Shown here one piece after another: positions 24,089 to 36,380 of a stretch of DNA of 64,000 bases. The translations under genes and the position numbers were made by a program. Each line of letters starts with the position of its first letter. Position 1 is the stretch's first letter. The stretch spans positions 35,840,952 to 35,904,951 of the forward strand of contig JADWOT020000001.1 in NCBI GenBank assembly GCA_036345935.2. Reading direction: 5' to 3'. Source of the stretch: Taenia hydatigena. Taxonomy: Eukaryota; Platyhelminthes; Cestoda; Cyclophyllidea; Taeniidae. The notes below the pieces were generated by a model that was not told the DNA's origin, ran no database searches, and saw nothing but the letters and a program-made list of their open reading frames with translations.

Positions 24089-24454
24089 CAGCAGAGGTGT
24101 TCCTGTCAATTTAAATTTTTCTTTTTAGTTTTTGCTGCTTGGTTGCTAGTGCTCCTTACTTTCTGTCCTCTTTCACTCTGGCATTGCGGTATGATCCAAA
24201 TAAAGTTTTGGCCACATCAAGTGCTAGTTTCTCTTCCCACATTTCGGTGACGACAATAATTTTGGACCACAAAATGAGTCAACGAGACGTCTTTTTATGC
24301 CTATCTGCCACAAAATCAGCTTGTCGGACAGATGTAATCGCATAGGTAACTAGATTGTGGCCATTTAATCTCTACCTCTAATCAATTTTAATGCAACATA
24401 TCATAGGTAGTTCACTAATCTTTTATCTCAGGCATCCACATCCTCGTATCGGGT

Positions 24455-24780
24455 AACGAAAGAGTGGGCAGGGGGCACTCTGCGATGGTGATGTAATGAA
24501 AGAAGCAGAGTGATGTGTGTTATGCTAGTCCTGAGAGTTCACCTCTTCCTCGCATACGAATGACGGATGCGTGTTCGCCGAAAGCTTCTCGCCTAACAGT
24601 GGGGACTACTTAGTCAAGCGTATGTATAGCAATTGGGCCGACGTGCTGATGCGGCTGGACATGCGACCTCATTAGTGGATGAGGCGGTGGTTAATCCTCA
24701 TCACCCTGCCCCATTCATCCTGTCACCCACGAAGGAGATTGATACCAACCTGCATTTAATCCACTGCTTTCAAGGAATCG
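24455..24780 (+). repeat. R1 palindrome-core repeat
   Basis: Core GCGTGTTCGCCGAAAGC at 24569-24585, followed by ggggactacttagtcaagcg. It is the paralogue of 15805-16135. Confidence 0.75.
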
Positions 24781-26059
24781 AAAATCAGATGGGAAAAAAT
24801 GAACATGGAGCCTACTGGCACGCCTCCGCGGACATGCTGGTACACTACTGCTGACAGCAGCCTCTACGTAGCAGCTGTGCCTCAGACGGTGTGCATTGGT
24901 GCTGTATGCATGTGGCCTCCGTAGGGTATGCAACCATTGTGTGCCTCTATTTTGCACTCATTTTCGGCTCAGTTACGGAACAGGCAATGTCTGCACAGTC
25001 TACCTGCTTTGAGTAGGCAGGCGTGCGCTACCTGCTTTAAAGTGTGCGAGAGATTGACATTTATCGACTCCTTCTTGATTCTCACTTCCTTGAGACGAGT
25101 AAGAGGAATGCAGGTGGGTGTTAGTCTTCATCGTTGGCGATGTAATAAACGGAACATACTGGTGAGGGTTATCATCCCTCACAGTGCATACTTCTCCCTC
25201 CATGATAGATGATGACGAGGGTTCCGAAACGAGACTCATGCTTATCAAAAACTTCCTTTATTTAAGGATACTATTTCCAACAATTCCATGCTGCTATTCA
25301 GCCAGCGTAGAAGGTATGCGTCTCCACCTCCTCTCATTTGCATCAATCATGCCAACAATGACCATGAATCGCCAGTGGAATCTTCAGCACCATTATTTGA
25401 CTGCGATCTGGATGTTAGCATGGTGATTTAAAATAAATAGACACCGTAGAAACTGTTTAAAATTTGTCTTTCTTCCAAATCGTGGTTTGACTTAGGTTGT
25501 ATGGAAAAGACGAAGCGGGGCAGGTGACTGAGTCGGTGAGTGGACTTGACTCAGCTCTTGCTCTCCTCCGAGTAGCTAACAACTACGAATGTACACAGGT
25601 GAAATCTTTCCGCGTCATGTAGCAACAGGTTAAGGAGAATTGAGCATCGTGATGATGAGAAGGCGATGAGGTGAGTGAATAGATGGTGTGTGGGATAGTC
25701 AAGGTGAATGATGTTCCGTCGCTGCATCAGAGGTGCCTTAGCGACTTTTTGAAGTATCAATCTTGTTAATACATTGGTAATATTCTAAGTAAACATTGTC
25801 GGAACTCACCTGTGCAGAGCGGTTTGGGAAAATACTTATCTTTCGTGAAGGTGGTCGACATATGGTCAACGTTTTTGATTGGGACACAGTGAGTTTTGCC
25901 CTTCCACTTTTCTACATACGCGCTTTTCGGACAGCAAAGGGAGGTGTGGGTGCAACAGCATCCTTCCACAATAAATAGCAAGTCACTAATCACTTGGGTG
26001 CCTCCCCATCCTTTTGAGTAAGCAAAGAGCTCCGATTGCATTTATTCCCTTAGAACGCG

Positions 26060-26170
26060 TAGAGTGAGAACAGGTAGCGAGCGTTCGAAGGCAGATAACT
26101 ACAAATTCATGGCGAGAAACGCGTTCGTCGAACGCTCTGTGCAACTAATCACGGACTTAACTCTCCAGCT
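26060..26170 (+). repeat. R1 palindrome-core repeat, short copy
   Basis: It holds the most symmetrical core in the window: GCGTTCGTCGAACGC at 26121-26135, which reads the same on both strands apart from the central base. Confidence 0.75.
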
Positions 26171-26229
26171 TATCTCCTCTGAGCGTTGAACCAGCCACTT
26201 CGCAATTTTTACACTTTAGTTACATAGTG

Positions 26230-26530
26230 GCATTGTCGGCCAGGAAATTGCCTTGTGCACCGTTTTTATCTATTTAGACTTGACTGCTGCAATGCAGTCA
26301 ACTTGGGCTTGGCAGGTTCAACTCCATTTTCAGCACCAGCGCACACTCACAAGCACCGTGGTTGAGTAATTAATGAACTAAGTTTGCTTGTTTATGCACA
26401 AAGCAGCCTTTTGAAGGTGTTTTCAGTTGACACGGACCACCTGTTAGTGAGAGGTCGTTGTGAGTACCACTTCAGCTACTTTCTCTTTCCTCTTTTCCTA
26501 TTCCTTAAACGCAGACAATATTCTTACCAG
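26230..26530 (+). repeat. Dispersed repeat G, copy 2
   Basis: Direct match to 19820-20110, with gcagtcaacttgggcttggc and a terminal aacgcagacaat. Confidence 0.65.
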
Positions 26531-29500
26531 CACTGACTGCTTTACGAGCAGCGTTAATGATATAAGTTTATTACCTTCATTGGATCTAGGCCTTTCGATG
26601 TAAGAAAGTGACCCATTAATGCAACAGCACTGTTACCTCATCACCTGGTTACCTTTCCCGCCATCTACTATCATCGGTCACCATCAGTGCGCATTGTCTT
26701 TAGTTATCCATCAGATTAGTGCATTGGATCGGTTCTGCTCACCTTCCACTGCCAGCAAAATGATGAACATTACATAGCAAAGAGAGACCACAAGCCAGAT
26801 TTAATTGAAACAGTGCCATTGTTCTAGCATCTCCTATCTCGTAACTGGGCGATCGTCTGGTGCAATGGAAGATATGCACCATGATGATAAACCTTAATAA
26901 GACCATTTTTTTACGGTCTAGATTAACTTTGGTGTAGGAATGGCATCCAGACAGAACGGGACTGCACCCGTGTGTGCATTTACTGTATGCAATAGCAATA
27001 GTTTACTAGCGAATTCACGAGGATGTACAATAGGTTTGGTGCTTGTCCTCCCTCCTTGGCCTCCATTCCCATGCAGTGAGAAGAGTGAGACCAAGAAGCC
27101 TTATTCATCCCCTGACTGCCCATCAAGACACCAGCGATTGTAGTTTCTTTGCTTACTCATCACTCTTCAGCTCCAGAGGATATGGAAAGAAGAGCACGAT
27201 TTAGCGATCACACTATGGGGTGAAGAAAAAGGGAATCGCAGAGGAGACACGAAGGAAAACACTGACCTCAAGTGCAACTAAATGTGACTTTGATAGACCG
27301 AAGTCCTTCGGTTTTGGTCCTTCGTTCGATCGCTTCCTCCAGACAATCTCTTAATATACAGGCAGTCTCGCGTTGCATTCTCTCAAAAAAAGCAGAGTGA
27401 GAGCAGGTAGCAAGCACTTCTAGCCGTTGGCTTGATTAACGAGGAAGATTGATGAGGGTTGTGTCGCATTGCAGGTAAGCGCTGAAAAGCAGTGCTCAGA
27501 CCAATTCGCTTTCCGACTATACCATCATCAGGCGAATTGGACTGCCGATCCGCGAGACAACACACGAAGGGCACAAGGTGATGTAATATCTTTATCCCAA
27601 GGTAGACAGCACTAGCAACCTGAAGATCACTGTTGTGGCGTGAGTATGCGATGCTTAAATTAACGATGACGCCTTTAGTGTGAATTAAGATGGCACCAAT
27701 TTTGGTGGCGCACTGGTTCGCCAGGTGCGGAAAGTAGTAACTAGTCGGTGACTTGGATTTAAGACGCTACTGGACTAATGTTGGTACACGTTGCTGGCTA
27801 ACTTTCGAACTTGGCCATCTACTCACACAGAATCGCTGGTCGGGAAAAAAAGCTGCCCATGACTACTGGTCTCCCTGTCAACCACCTAGCCAGCCATTTA
27901 AATAGGTTGCACCGTGGCCAACTCAGACATTGCTCTGTTTCCTACCTTGCTATGATCCTAACAGGAACTAAACGAGTGTCCCCTTAAATTTATGGCTTAG
28001 GCAATTACACACACAACAAGGGACTCTTAGCAGACGAGAGCTAGGACGCTCACCCATGAAGAGCAAGAGGACGTTAAAGTAACCAGTTTATTCGTTTTCT
28101 GCGCCACTTTAGTTTTAAGTGAACTTCTTATACTACGTTGCTGCATCAGATCACTTAGAGTTTCGCTTAGAAGTTACCTTCAAAATCTGCTGTTTTCAGT
28201 GACCGCCCTTGCCACTGCAGCATGCACCGTGTGTTAGCCGAGTGATTGAACAGTGCAGATCGCTTCTTGGCCGGTGACTTATTCCATTTCGCAGCCTATT
28301 TCATGCTACCAACTGCAGGCGCGATCCATTTGACACGTCAACTGGCACTTGTGTTAACACCGCAAACCAACGCAGATAGGCAGGTGCGTATGTGACAGCA
28401 AATGGCGTTAACATTTTGGTATTTGAGACGAATTCTACCTTTGATGTGCATTTGCTACAGCGACTCGCGTTATGTCTGTGACCAAACACTCTTCTGCAAT
28501 TATTTTCGAACATTCATCTGAAGGCTCCTATAAGTCGGCCTTTACTTGGACACGTCTTTCCAATCCCTTTTGCTTGTGCTATCGGCACTACAATCTAGAG
28601 AAGCACCCAATCCATCACTCAATGATTGGGTCAACTTTGTACACACAATATCCATATTTGCCAAGATTGCAAAACATCGGTACTACTTCCTAGGCACGCA
28701 TTTAATAAAATTACGGCTTACACCTAGTTTCTGCTGTGGGTGAGTTATTATAGCCTTTGTAATCACGACGTGTAGAGAATTAAGAGCGCGAATGCTCATC
28801 TGGGATATGCTACAGGAGGCGCAATGGTGACAGTGCTGAAACACTAGAGTTGCTGCTCTACTTTACGGCAATTCACTCCTCCATAATTTGCTTCATCTTA
28901 CTCTGAGCCTCTCCATTATCCTAAATTTTCCTTCACTCATTTGTGCCAGTTTGTGCAGTTTAATAATTTTTTACCACATCGTGTCCAATTGCATCGCATT
29001 GCATTGCCTTCGGTTGCGCAGCATAGGCTGCATGTATTAATGCATTGGAATGTGAGGTGGATGGGGTGATGTCGATGGTATCATCTGAAAACGCACAGAT
29101 GCAACCACATTAGTTATTTAAGGATTGTAGCTCCTAAGATTATTTATCAGGCATAGTTACAGTCGATCCTGCGTGCGTAAGAATCTACTTCATTAAATTC
29201 ATTTAAAATACATTCATTTTGATCATGAATCAATTCACAATTTCTACTTCACTCAATCCTGTAAAGCTTTAATCGTTTCAATGAATGGCTGACTGATTGT
29301 TGGAAATGCAGCTAAGTTCACGTATCGACATCATAGAGAAGGCAGTTACAGATACTGAGGATCTTCTACAGGGCAGGATTCATGATAGTGAAAATCCGTC
29401 AAGACGCATCTGTGACGGTAGAGCAGTAACTGTTGTACATTCTGCAAATACCTCGTCGCAAAGGATTGCAACAATTTGCTCTTCACCGCTCATTTAATGT

Positions 29501-30330
29501 TGACTCTGTGCTCTAGTAAACCAATTACTACAATTAACGCATTTGACTACTTGTTTGCGCACAGTTACTCTGGCGTTGGTCCTATTTGAGTCAGAGGTGT
29601 AGGCTGAGTTCTGGAGCACGTATTCCTTCTGCATGCCATCCCATCACTCTGGCAGCATCGCTAGTTCCCTTAATGTTAGTGAGCCACATGGGTAGCAGCG
29701 ACAAAGAGAAGGAAGAGGCTATGGAATGAGCCCTTTTATACAAGATTGCAACGTGCCAACTCGAAAAGTGGATTGTTAAAACAGAAAACAGACATTTAAA
29801 AAGAAGTTGACCCACAATGAGCAGCAATGCTACTTGAGAAGAAAGATAACACAAAGGTGTGGACGCAACACCCTTCATTTTATGTACTTTGCTTGGACGC
29901 ACAGGTTCACTTACCGAAATGCGAAGATCAGTGGGAAGCAACATTCTGTCACTAATTTGGGTAATGTTAACGTCTAGGGGTACATATTTGTAGTCGAAAA
30001 AACGGTACTTTTCCCCTTGTGCTCAAAATGCGTTTCATCAGAAATCTGACAGGAGCAAAGAGGAAGAAATCGCAATGAGTTACTAAGTGTAGCACAGCTG
30101 GTAATGAAAGTTGATGGTAAGAAATGTAAGCAGTGAACATCCGGTAGGTGCCAGCGGTTGCTTCGCGTGGATGCCCGTGGATTTGAACGCCACTGGGGTT
30201 ATGCTACGCCGATCCGGGTTGGTACATGCGTAGGTGACAGAAGTGGAACGCTCGGAGCCGCTGGCACACTTTGTAACATTTCGATCATCTGCAATTCTTT
30301 CAATCGCCTCTACCACTCTTGTTCACTCAT

Positions 30331-31120
30331 CAGCGCTATTTGTACAGTCAGTTCCTATCCCGCATAATTATATCCCTTTGCCTTGCATTCGATTGTGAAG
30401 TATAGCATGTATGCATTAGTCTGATGAATGATGCAATACTATAGGGATTGACAGCGGCATTGGTGGTGAAGGAAAACGTCGCAGTCAGAGTGGTATCGAC
30501 GGCTTCATATGAAGTTAATTGAGTGCAAACGCCTTGAAGCTCAGTGAGATGCTGTTGTTTAGTATGCTGCCACAAATTTTCTGTCAACTACACGAAGTGT
30601 TACAAAGTGAGTTGTAGAGTGGATACGCGTTGACGGATGCAAACGGATAAAGATTGTTCATATGCGGCAACAAAATTTTGTGTACATCCATTTCAACCTA
30701 TTCTGTTCCAATAATTTTGCACATTTTTGTTTACTTGGAAGATCAAATGTCGTTTGCAATTAATGAGAATTCGGTTCGTCGTTGCATCAATCGCTCCAGT
30801 GAACTCACTGAGATACTTGGATGTGCTCATTCACTACCTAATTGCACCATCTTTACATCACAGGCGTAATTAGGACTCGTGAGCACTACAACATGCTCCA
30901 TTCTGCCAAGGTGCCTCAACATCAGCGCGGCAAAGTGGAGGAGGAGGAGTTAGTAAAATCAGTCTTAATGAACACAGATTGGGGCATGCGCCATTTCGAG
31001 TAGCGGCTTGCAAAGACAGCACGCAAACAGTAAACAGCATTTGCCGTTCTGCACATTCATCAACCCTCTCTAAATTAGTCAGACCCGCTTGTTTCTTTTT
31101 CCTTCATATGTTACATTAGC
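30331..31120. other. Spacer without a supported gene
   Basis: This lies between segmental copy 2 and the next foldback half. No domain, promoter or RNA is recognised. Confidence 0.4.
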
Positions 31121-32660
31121 TTGTTAAAGCCATTAGATATGCTGCGCATATTGGTAATTCCAGTTGACTACATGTACCACTTAGTGTTTCTTCCTCCTAC
31201 TTATTCGATTGATCTCGACCACCACCTCCTACAGGTCACTATCACGCTCCTCACACCTACTCACCCACTCACTTTCAGAGCACCATTGCTAATTTTGATC
31301 CCTACTACATGATGCTTCTCAAATTGGGTAATAAAAATTAGCATTTGATGTGTCCCAAAATTTATTTAAATCATACAACTATGCGAGAGTGAAGGATGAC
31401 AGGTGGTAAGGAGCACGAGCAGCCAAGTAGCAGAAAGAGGAACAAAAAACAGCATCTAAGTTATTTTAAATTGACAGCAACACGCATACTGTCACCGTGT
31501 TACCACGTAGACTGCATTGCGGCAGCAATTCACTGGTGCATAGACCAGGTACGTGCAGAAGAAGGCTGCGCAGACTAATTCATCCACCGAGCAGAGTCAT
31601 CGCCAAGTCACCGAAACAATCACCTCAGTGTGTTGGACGCAAACACATGGAATGCGTGAGACTTTGTAGGCTATCTGCTCCCACTCTGCTCTTTCCACGG
31701 GTGTGGAGGTCAAGGAGGAGAAACGGAAGCTGCATTTCTACATCTAAAGAATTCTTGTTAAAGTGATGGGGTCGATGTCACTTAGACATTGTCAAAATGC
31801 GCACCGTACAGGAATCTTGCAGACGAAAGCTCGAACTTTCTTTTTTGACGAACAGTAGAGTGGAAAAGATTTTATTGTACTTGCTCTCTTCCCTCTCTTT
31901 TGTGCCTGGTGGATCCTCAAGACTGCGAAGTCTACGAGAAATCGCTAGGATCGAAAGGACAAATCCGACTATGACACTCATGCACGGATATGAAACAGTG
32001 AAATTCACTAGATGATTATGAGGGCAAAGTTAAACGAGTCTCAGAGCTTTCAGAGGCTGCAATCTGCTCCGGAAGCCTTAGCCGTAACGGGTAACGAGTA
32101 AAACGCTCCTGCCTGTCCAAGTAGGCAAGTTGTGCAGACATTACTCGTTTAGTGATGGGACCACCAATGGATGCAGAAAGGAAGGGGGTACACCATGACT
32201 GCAGACGGCCCATGTGAGCGATCTCGATCCACATTGACTAAGAGGTGGTTCCCACGAAGTGTGAGGCTGTTGCAATATCAGCAGCTGTGTGTCGACACAT
32301 TCGCAAGGGCGTGCAGCAGAAAGAAACGAGTAGATTATGCAGGTGGGCATCTGTATCCATCACTGGTGCTACGAGTAACGAGGTGAGGCGGTGGGGATTA
32401 GGCACGTTTGGAGAAGGACCGGTGTTGTTGCTCCACATCCGCTGTCTCTGTGTTTAATGCTGCTGCAACACTCCACCGAATTCCATGACCAGAGTGATCA
32501 CAGCATCATTGATGGTGACGGATATCTAGCCACTTCGTAAGGTCGTCACACTTGCATCATATATGCGTGATCAATTAGTATTCCAAGTTAGACGAGAATC
32601 GTTCGTCGAACACGTCTCTGGATGCCGACCTACCATTAAATAAAATTTATAAAAATCGAC
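31120..32660 (+). repeat. Half foldback (left arm plus centre, no right arm)
   Basis: It follows the module order of the P1 left arm: ccacctcctacaggtcact near 31222, frame-V module near 31530-31620 (frameshifted), the aagtaggcaagttgtgc module near 32120, then R1 at 32321-32640. The expected mirror half does not follow. Confidence 0.7.
32321..32640 (-). repeat. R1 palindrome-core repeat
   Basis: It begins agaaacgagtagattatgcagg. Core CGTTCGTCGAACACGTC at 32600-32616. Confidence 0.75.
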
Positions 32661-32714
32661 CACCCAAAGTTGTTACCAACCCGACAAACTCAAGGCGTAA
32701 TAAAAAGCATTAAC

Positions 32715-33117
32715 TTAGTGTATTCTTACTAGGCATAGTTTCATCATCATGTTGAGGTCTACAGGCAGCACAAAGGGCAGAAAGGTCAACCTCAATTTAC
32801 GTTGCGCGCATCCATCCACCTCAGAATTCCGGGCTAGCTGAATAGCCACGCCCAAGTTTTGTGGCAGCCATTTCTCGCCCAGAGCGAATTTGAGCAGGAT
32901 GTACTGACTGCCAACAAAGGTTATGCAGTAGTAATTTACTGGAATAGGCCTGCCTCTCAGTTCAAGCAACGCAGGAGAGAGTACGAGATTCTGTTTCTTT
33001 AGCCACTGATCTGTTCGGTAAATTGATGGTGGCGCAATGTTTTTCTGCTTGGTCACTTTTCCCGCCTCATAATTTTGGTGGCATTGGAACCCACTAGGGA
33101 GATATGAGACAGAGAGG
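32715..33117 (-). other. Open frame of unknown nature, possible exon
   Basis: A minus-strand frame of about 133 codons stays open from about 33117 to TAA at 32715. It has an ordinary-looking amino-acid mix, including APPSIYRTDQWLKKQ, NYYCITFVGSQYILL, GEKWLPQNLG and RKLRLTFLPFVLP. It lacks an ATG near its 5' end (the first in-frame candidates are GTG or late ATGs), so if real it would be an internal or last exon. I saw no second copy among the repeats around it. No domain is recognised, and chance remains a fair explanation. Confidence 0.22.
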
Positions 33118-33239
33118 AATAATTAAGAGGAAAATTTCCTGTTTCCTTGCTTGTTGGCGTCTATTGCTGCGAGCTGACGACTCTGAATTCCTCTGAGAAA
33201 CCACTGTATGAGATAGTTGGTTAACGAGGTAGTTGGGGT

Positions 33240-33500
33240 AGCCAAACGGGTCAGACGATAAATGAGCAGCGGGTACTTAAAAGAGATTAAGATGAGTAGC
33301 ATGAGTAACATGAATGTAAATGCTATTCGATGCTTAAATGGAAGCTAAGAACATGGCTTTTGATTTTAAGGAATTGATTGATAAAGGTTTGTTAGGGCAT
33401 CAGAGGATTGGATGAGTGAGTAGAAGAAGGGAGGGCAGAGGGAGCTGGACTTCTTGGAGAGGGGAACGGGTGGGTGCCACAATCGCTACTCTTGATGAGC
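33240..33500 (+). repeat. Duplicated block F, copy 2
   Basis: Direct match to 10680-10905: gaatgtaaatgctattcg, then aagaagggagggcagaggga. Confidence 0.75.
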
Positions 33501-33539
33501 TGCAGCATTTGAAGCAACTTCTAAGCATTCCTAGATTTT

Positions 33540-34770
33540 CCTTCTTTTAATAAAAACGCGAAACTACGTGTGCCACAAAACACGCACTGCACTCAGCAAG
33601 GGACTTTCCGGTCCTGTTGCAGTCTCCTTCCCACAGTCCAGCTATTTCAGTCACGAGCCGCACATACATCTACCTTCCCACGTAAGTAAACAAGCGAACC
33701 GACAAATGATGGGTAGGCACAGACAGACGTTTTGCAGACGAAAGCGTTGTCCCACATCATTATCGAGTCATCAAAATGTTAAAATAGCTGTATAGCTCGC
33801 ACGTCGATAGTCGAGGCAGAGAAATTGTCGGTTTTCGACAACTCCAACAAAACTACAGCCTCCTGACCTGAGAGGCGTACTTGGTTGTCCATAGTGGAGT
33901 GCAATTGCAGTCACTCGCACGGGAGGTTGAAGAGCACTCGTTGACCACACCTTGTTACGAGGGAGAGAGCACTTAGCTCCCTATCCTTGAGACTCTGGTT
34001 TCAATCTGTCCAACATCCCAAGTTACATTCAAACAGTCGCTTTTTTTTATATTTTTAGCCAGCTCTACTGACAACCAAAGGGAAGAGTAAAATCTTGTGT
34101 CAACTGCCCATAACTCCTTCTCGAAAACTCTGGAAATGTGAAGAGATTGGATGTCATCAGTCCATCACCATGGGAGCACAATCTTCTCCGTTTATTAACC
34201 ATCGGTATAATGTGGCGATGGGGACCAGTGAGACGGCAAAGACTCCCACGATATTACTTTCTGCCAACTCATTTTACGCAGTCACGCATTCATCTCACGT
34301 TTCCTCTCAAAAAGTTTAGATACAGTCTTGAGGAAGTCACTACTGCCAACTTTTGTGTGTGCAGCACCAATTTTAATTAATCAATTTAATTTTGCTCCTA
34401 ATCAGTTATTACTGCACCGTTCGGGATCCCCTCGTTGCCTTGCAGCACAGCGGTCCAATTGGTTGGTGGAGTCGATCACGGACTGACTATAAAGTGTGTG
34501 ACTGTGGCTCCAGGTTAATCAGCAGCTACTCAGTGCACTGATTCACCAACGGCCCAACACCTACCCCTTTTGCCTGCCTAGTGAACTTGTCATGCTTCTA
34601 GCCAGCTGGCTAGCCAGCCACGCAGGCAATTAAGTGGGAAAGGAAGCACCTTTTGAATATAGCTATTGCGCAAATCGTTGACTGACTGACTAGTCCATCA
34701 ACTAACCAAATAACCATCCAACTGACCACTAGCCAAAACGAAACTTATGACGATGCGTCGCTTTTGTGGT
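33540..34770 (+). repeat. Duplicated block E, copy 1
   Basis: Direct match to about 39800-41060. Shared landmarks are cacgagccgcacac, gcagagaaattgtcg-ttttcgacaact, ggaggttg-ggagcactcgtt, catgggagcac, agcagctac-cagtgcactga and gactagtccatcaac. An 80-codon open frame at 34138-34380 is not kept in the other copy. Confidence 0.75.
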
Positions 34771-34779
34771 ACCGTAGGG

Positions 34780-36380
34780 CTGCTTTGTCACAAAACCTAT
34801 GCAACAATGTATCGCTCACCCGAACTGCTAGCTGTTAGACTACTGCAAGAGGTCAGCTGACTTGTTCGAGGCTTCTCGTGATACATCAGAACCCTTCAGG
34901 ACGAGCTGTCAAGAGACACACGTTGAGCTTGCTGCAGGTTTGACTGACAACAAGATCAAATCACCACATACATTAACTGAGGGCAAGAATCTGCTTTCAC
35001 GTTAAGCTTCACATTGATTGTTCCCTTGTCGTATGAGAGATAATTGGATCCACTTCCATCCCACCTACCGAGTCGCCAAAACTTATTTTGGGTCGGTTGG
35101 CACCAAATTCCACTTCCCTCTACTTTATCAGTTGTCAAATCGTTTCTATAGCCTTTTGTCTTCATGTTGGCACTACTTAGCCAAGGGATAATGGCCAATC
35201 GAATCTGTTGGTCAACTGATGGGCCATTCAGTCGTTCTAGGGCTTGGACAGTAGCTATTGAAGTTTAAGTCTAGTTGACTCATTAGGTAGCAGATTGTGG
35301 AGGGTCGAAGGTACCTATGAAGCAGCCAACTGAGGTAGGTGATGAGCTATTCATAAACCAGACCGCTAAGTAGTCAATTAACTGGGAGCCACATTCGCAT
35401 CAAATCGTCGTATCATCTTAAACATGACCAACCTTTCGGACTGTTGGTCATTTTACTCACCTTAAGGATCAAAGACACGGTAGCATAGTTGCTGGCACCC
35501 TACCGTGCCATGGGATTTGCTCCATCAGGGATTTCGGGTGGTCGGATAGGTGCTTGATTGGGTGAATGAGTCAGGTGGCAAGTCTTTCAATATCACTGAA
35601 TTCGTTTGAAAACGTAGGTTTTCGTTACAAAGCGCCTATGCAAACAAAAAACATTTCGGAATCTCCAGTTGAGCTCTATCTCACGCTCGATTGCCTTCAC
35701 AAATCCCAATCGCAAACTGCTTTTTCGGTCTCCTAGGCATACACATCCACCAAATCTAAGCCAACCAGCTGCAAGGATTCGTCTCATCATTAGGATCTTC
35801 GTCATCCTCACCACGCCATCACATTCATTGTGTTATCAACGATAGGGAATGACTCCTACAAACCTATCTACCAACTTTGATGTCATTTCCTTAAAAGAAG
35901 AAGATTAATGCAGGTAGGCGTCATCCACTTTCATTGGCAGCATCATGAGTGGAGAAGGATGATGAGGATTAACCACTGCGTCATTCATCAATCGAGACGG
36001 TTCTCCAACCACTTCGTCATATTAGTACACTTGCAATACAACAAGACTAGGCGAGAGGCGTTCTGCGAAGACGCATCTCGCTACCGAACCGTTGTCATCT
36101 GTTCTCGATGAAGAAGTCTACCCACTAATCCAGCATAACCCTCATCATTCTGCTCCATTCATTGCAGCATCTATGAAGAGCGCTCACTGTCTGCACTTAC
36201 TAAATTGTTTCGGTTGCTTGATAACTAGCGATCTGGCCACTAAGTAGGCTGTGGAGGGGAGCAATTCGCAGTGTATAGGATAGCACTGTTGAAAGTTTCT
36301 GTGAGGCACAACCTCTCTTTCGGTTTCAATCCGATTCCATGAATGCTTTGAATTCTGGAGGCAATCGCGCGTTCCACTTG
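34780..36380 (-). repeat. Duplicated block B, copy 2 (inverted)
   Basis: Reverse-complement partner of 7475-8700. Together with blocks E and F on its left it shows that the mosaic was built by repeated local copying in both orientations. Confidence 0.75.
35905..36190 (-). repeat. R1 palindrome-core repeat
   Basis: Core GCGTTCTGCGAAGACGC at 36058-36074. Left part ttaatgcaggtaggcgtca and right part ataaccctcatcattctgc show the semi-palindromic layout of the module. Confidence 0.75.

Larger units (their letters stand above)
25830..28019. repeat. Segment present only in duplication copy 2
   Basis: Copy 1 runs straight through at about 17205. The two edges share a short GGGA. Inside are an R1 core (26121-26136), repeat G copy 2 (26230-26530), and about 1.5 kb (26.5-28.0 kb) with no recognised content. 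Confidence 0.6.
21050..30330 (+). repeat. Large segmental duplication D, copy 2
   Basis: Colinear with 11050-19490. It contains the left arm and centre of the foldback (21150-23360). Its right arm is cut off at about 24225, where sequence jumps to the equivalent of 15592. It also carries an extra 2.2 kb (25830-28019). The last 2.3 kb (28020-30330) match 17207-19490 closely. Confidence 0.8.
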
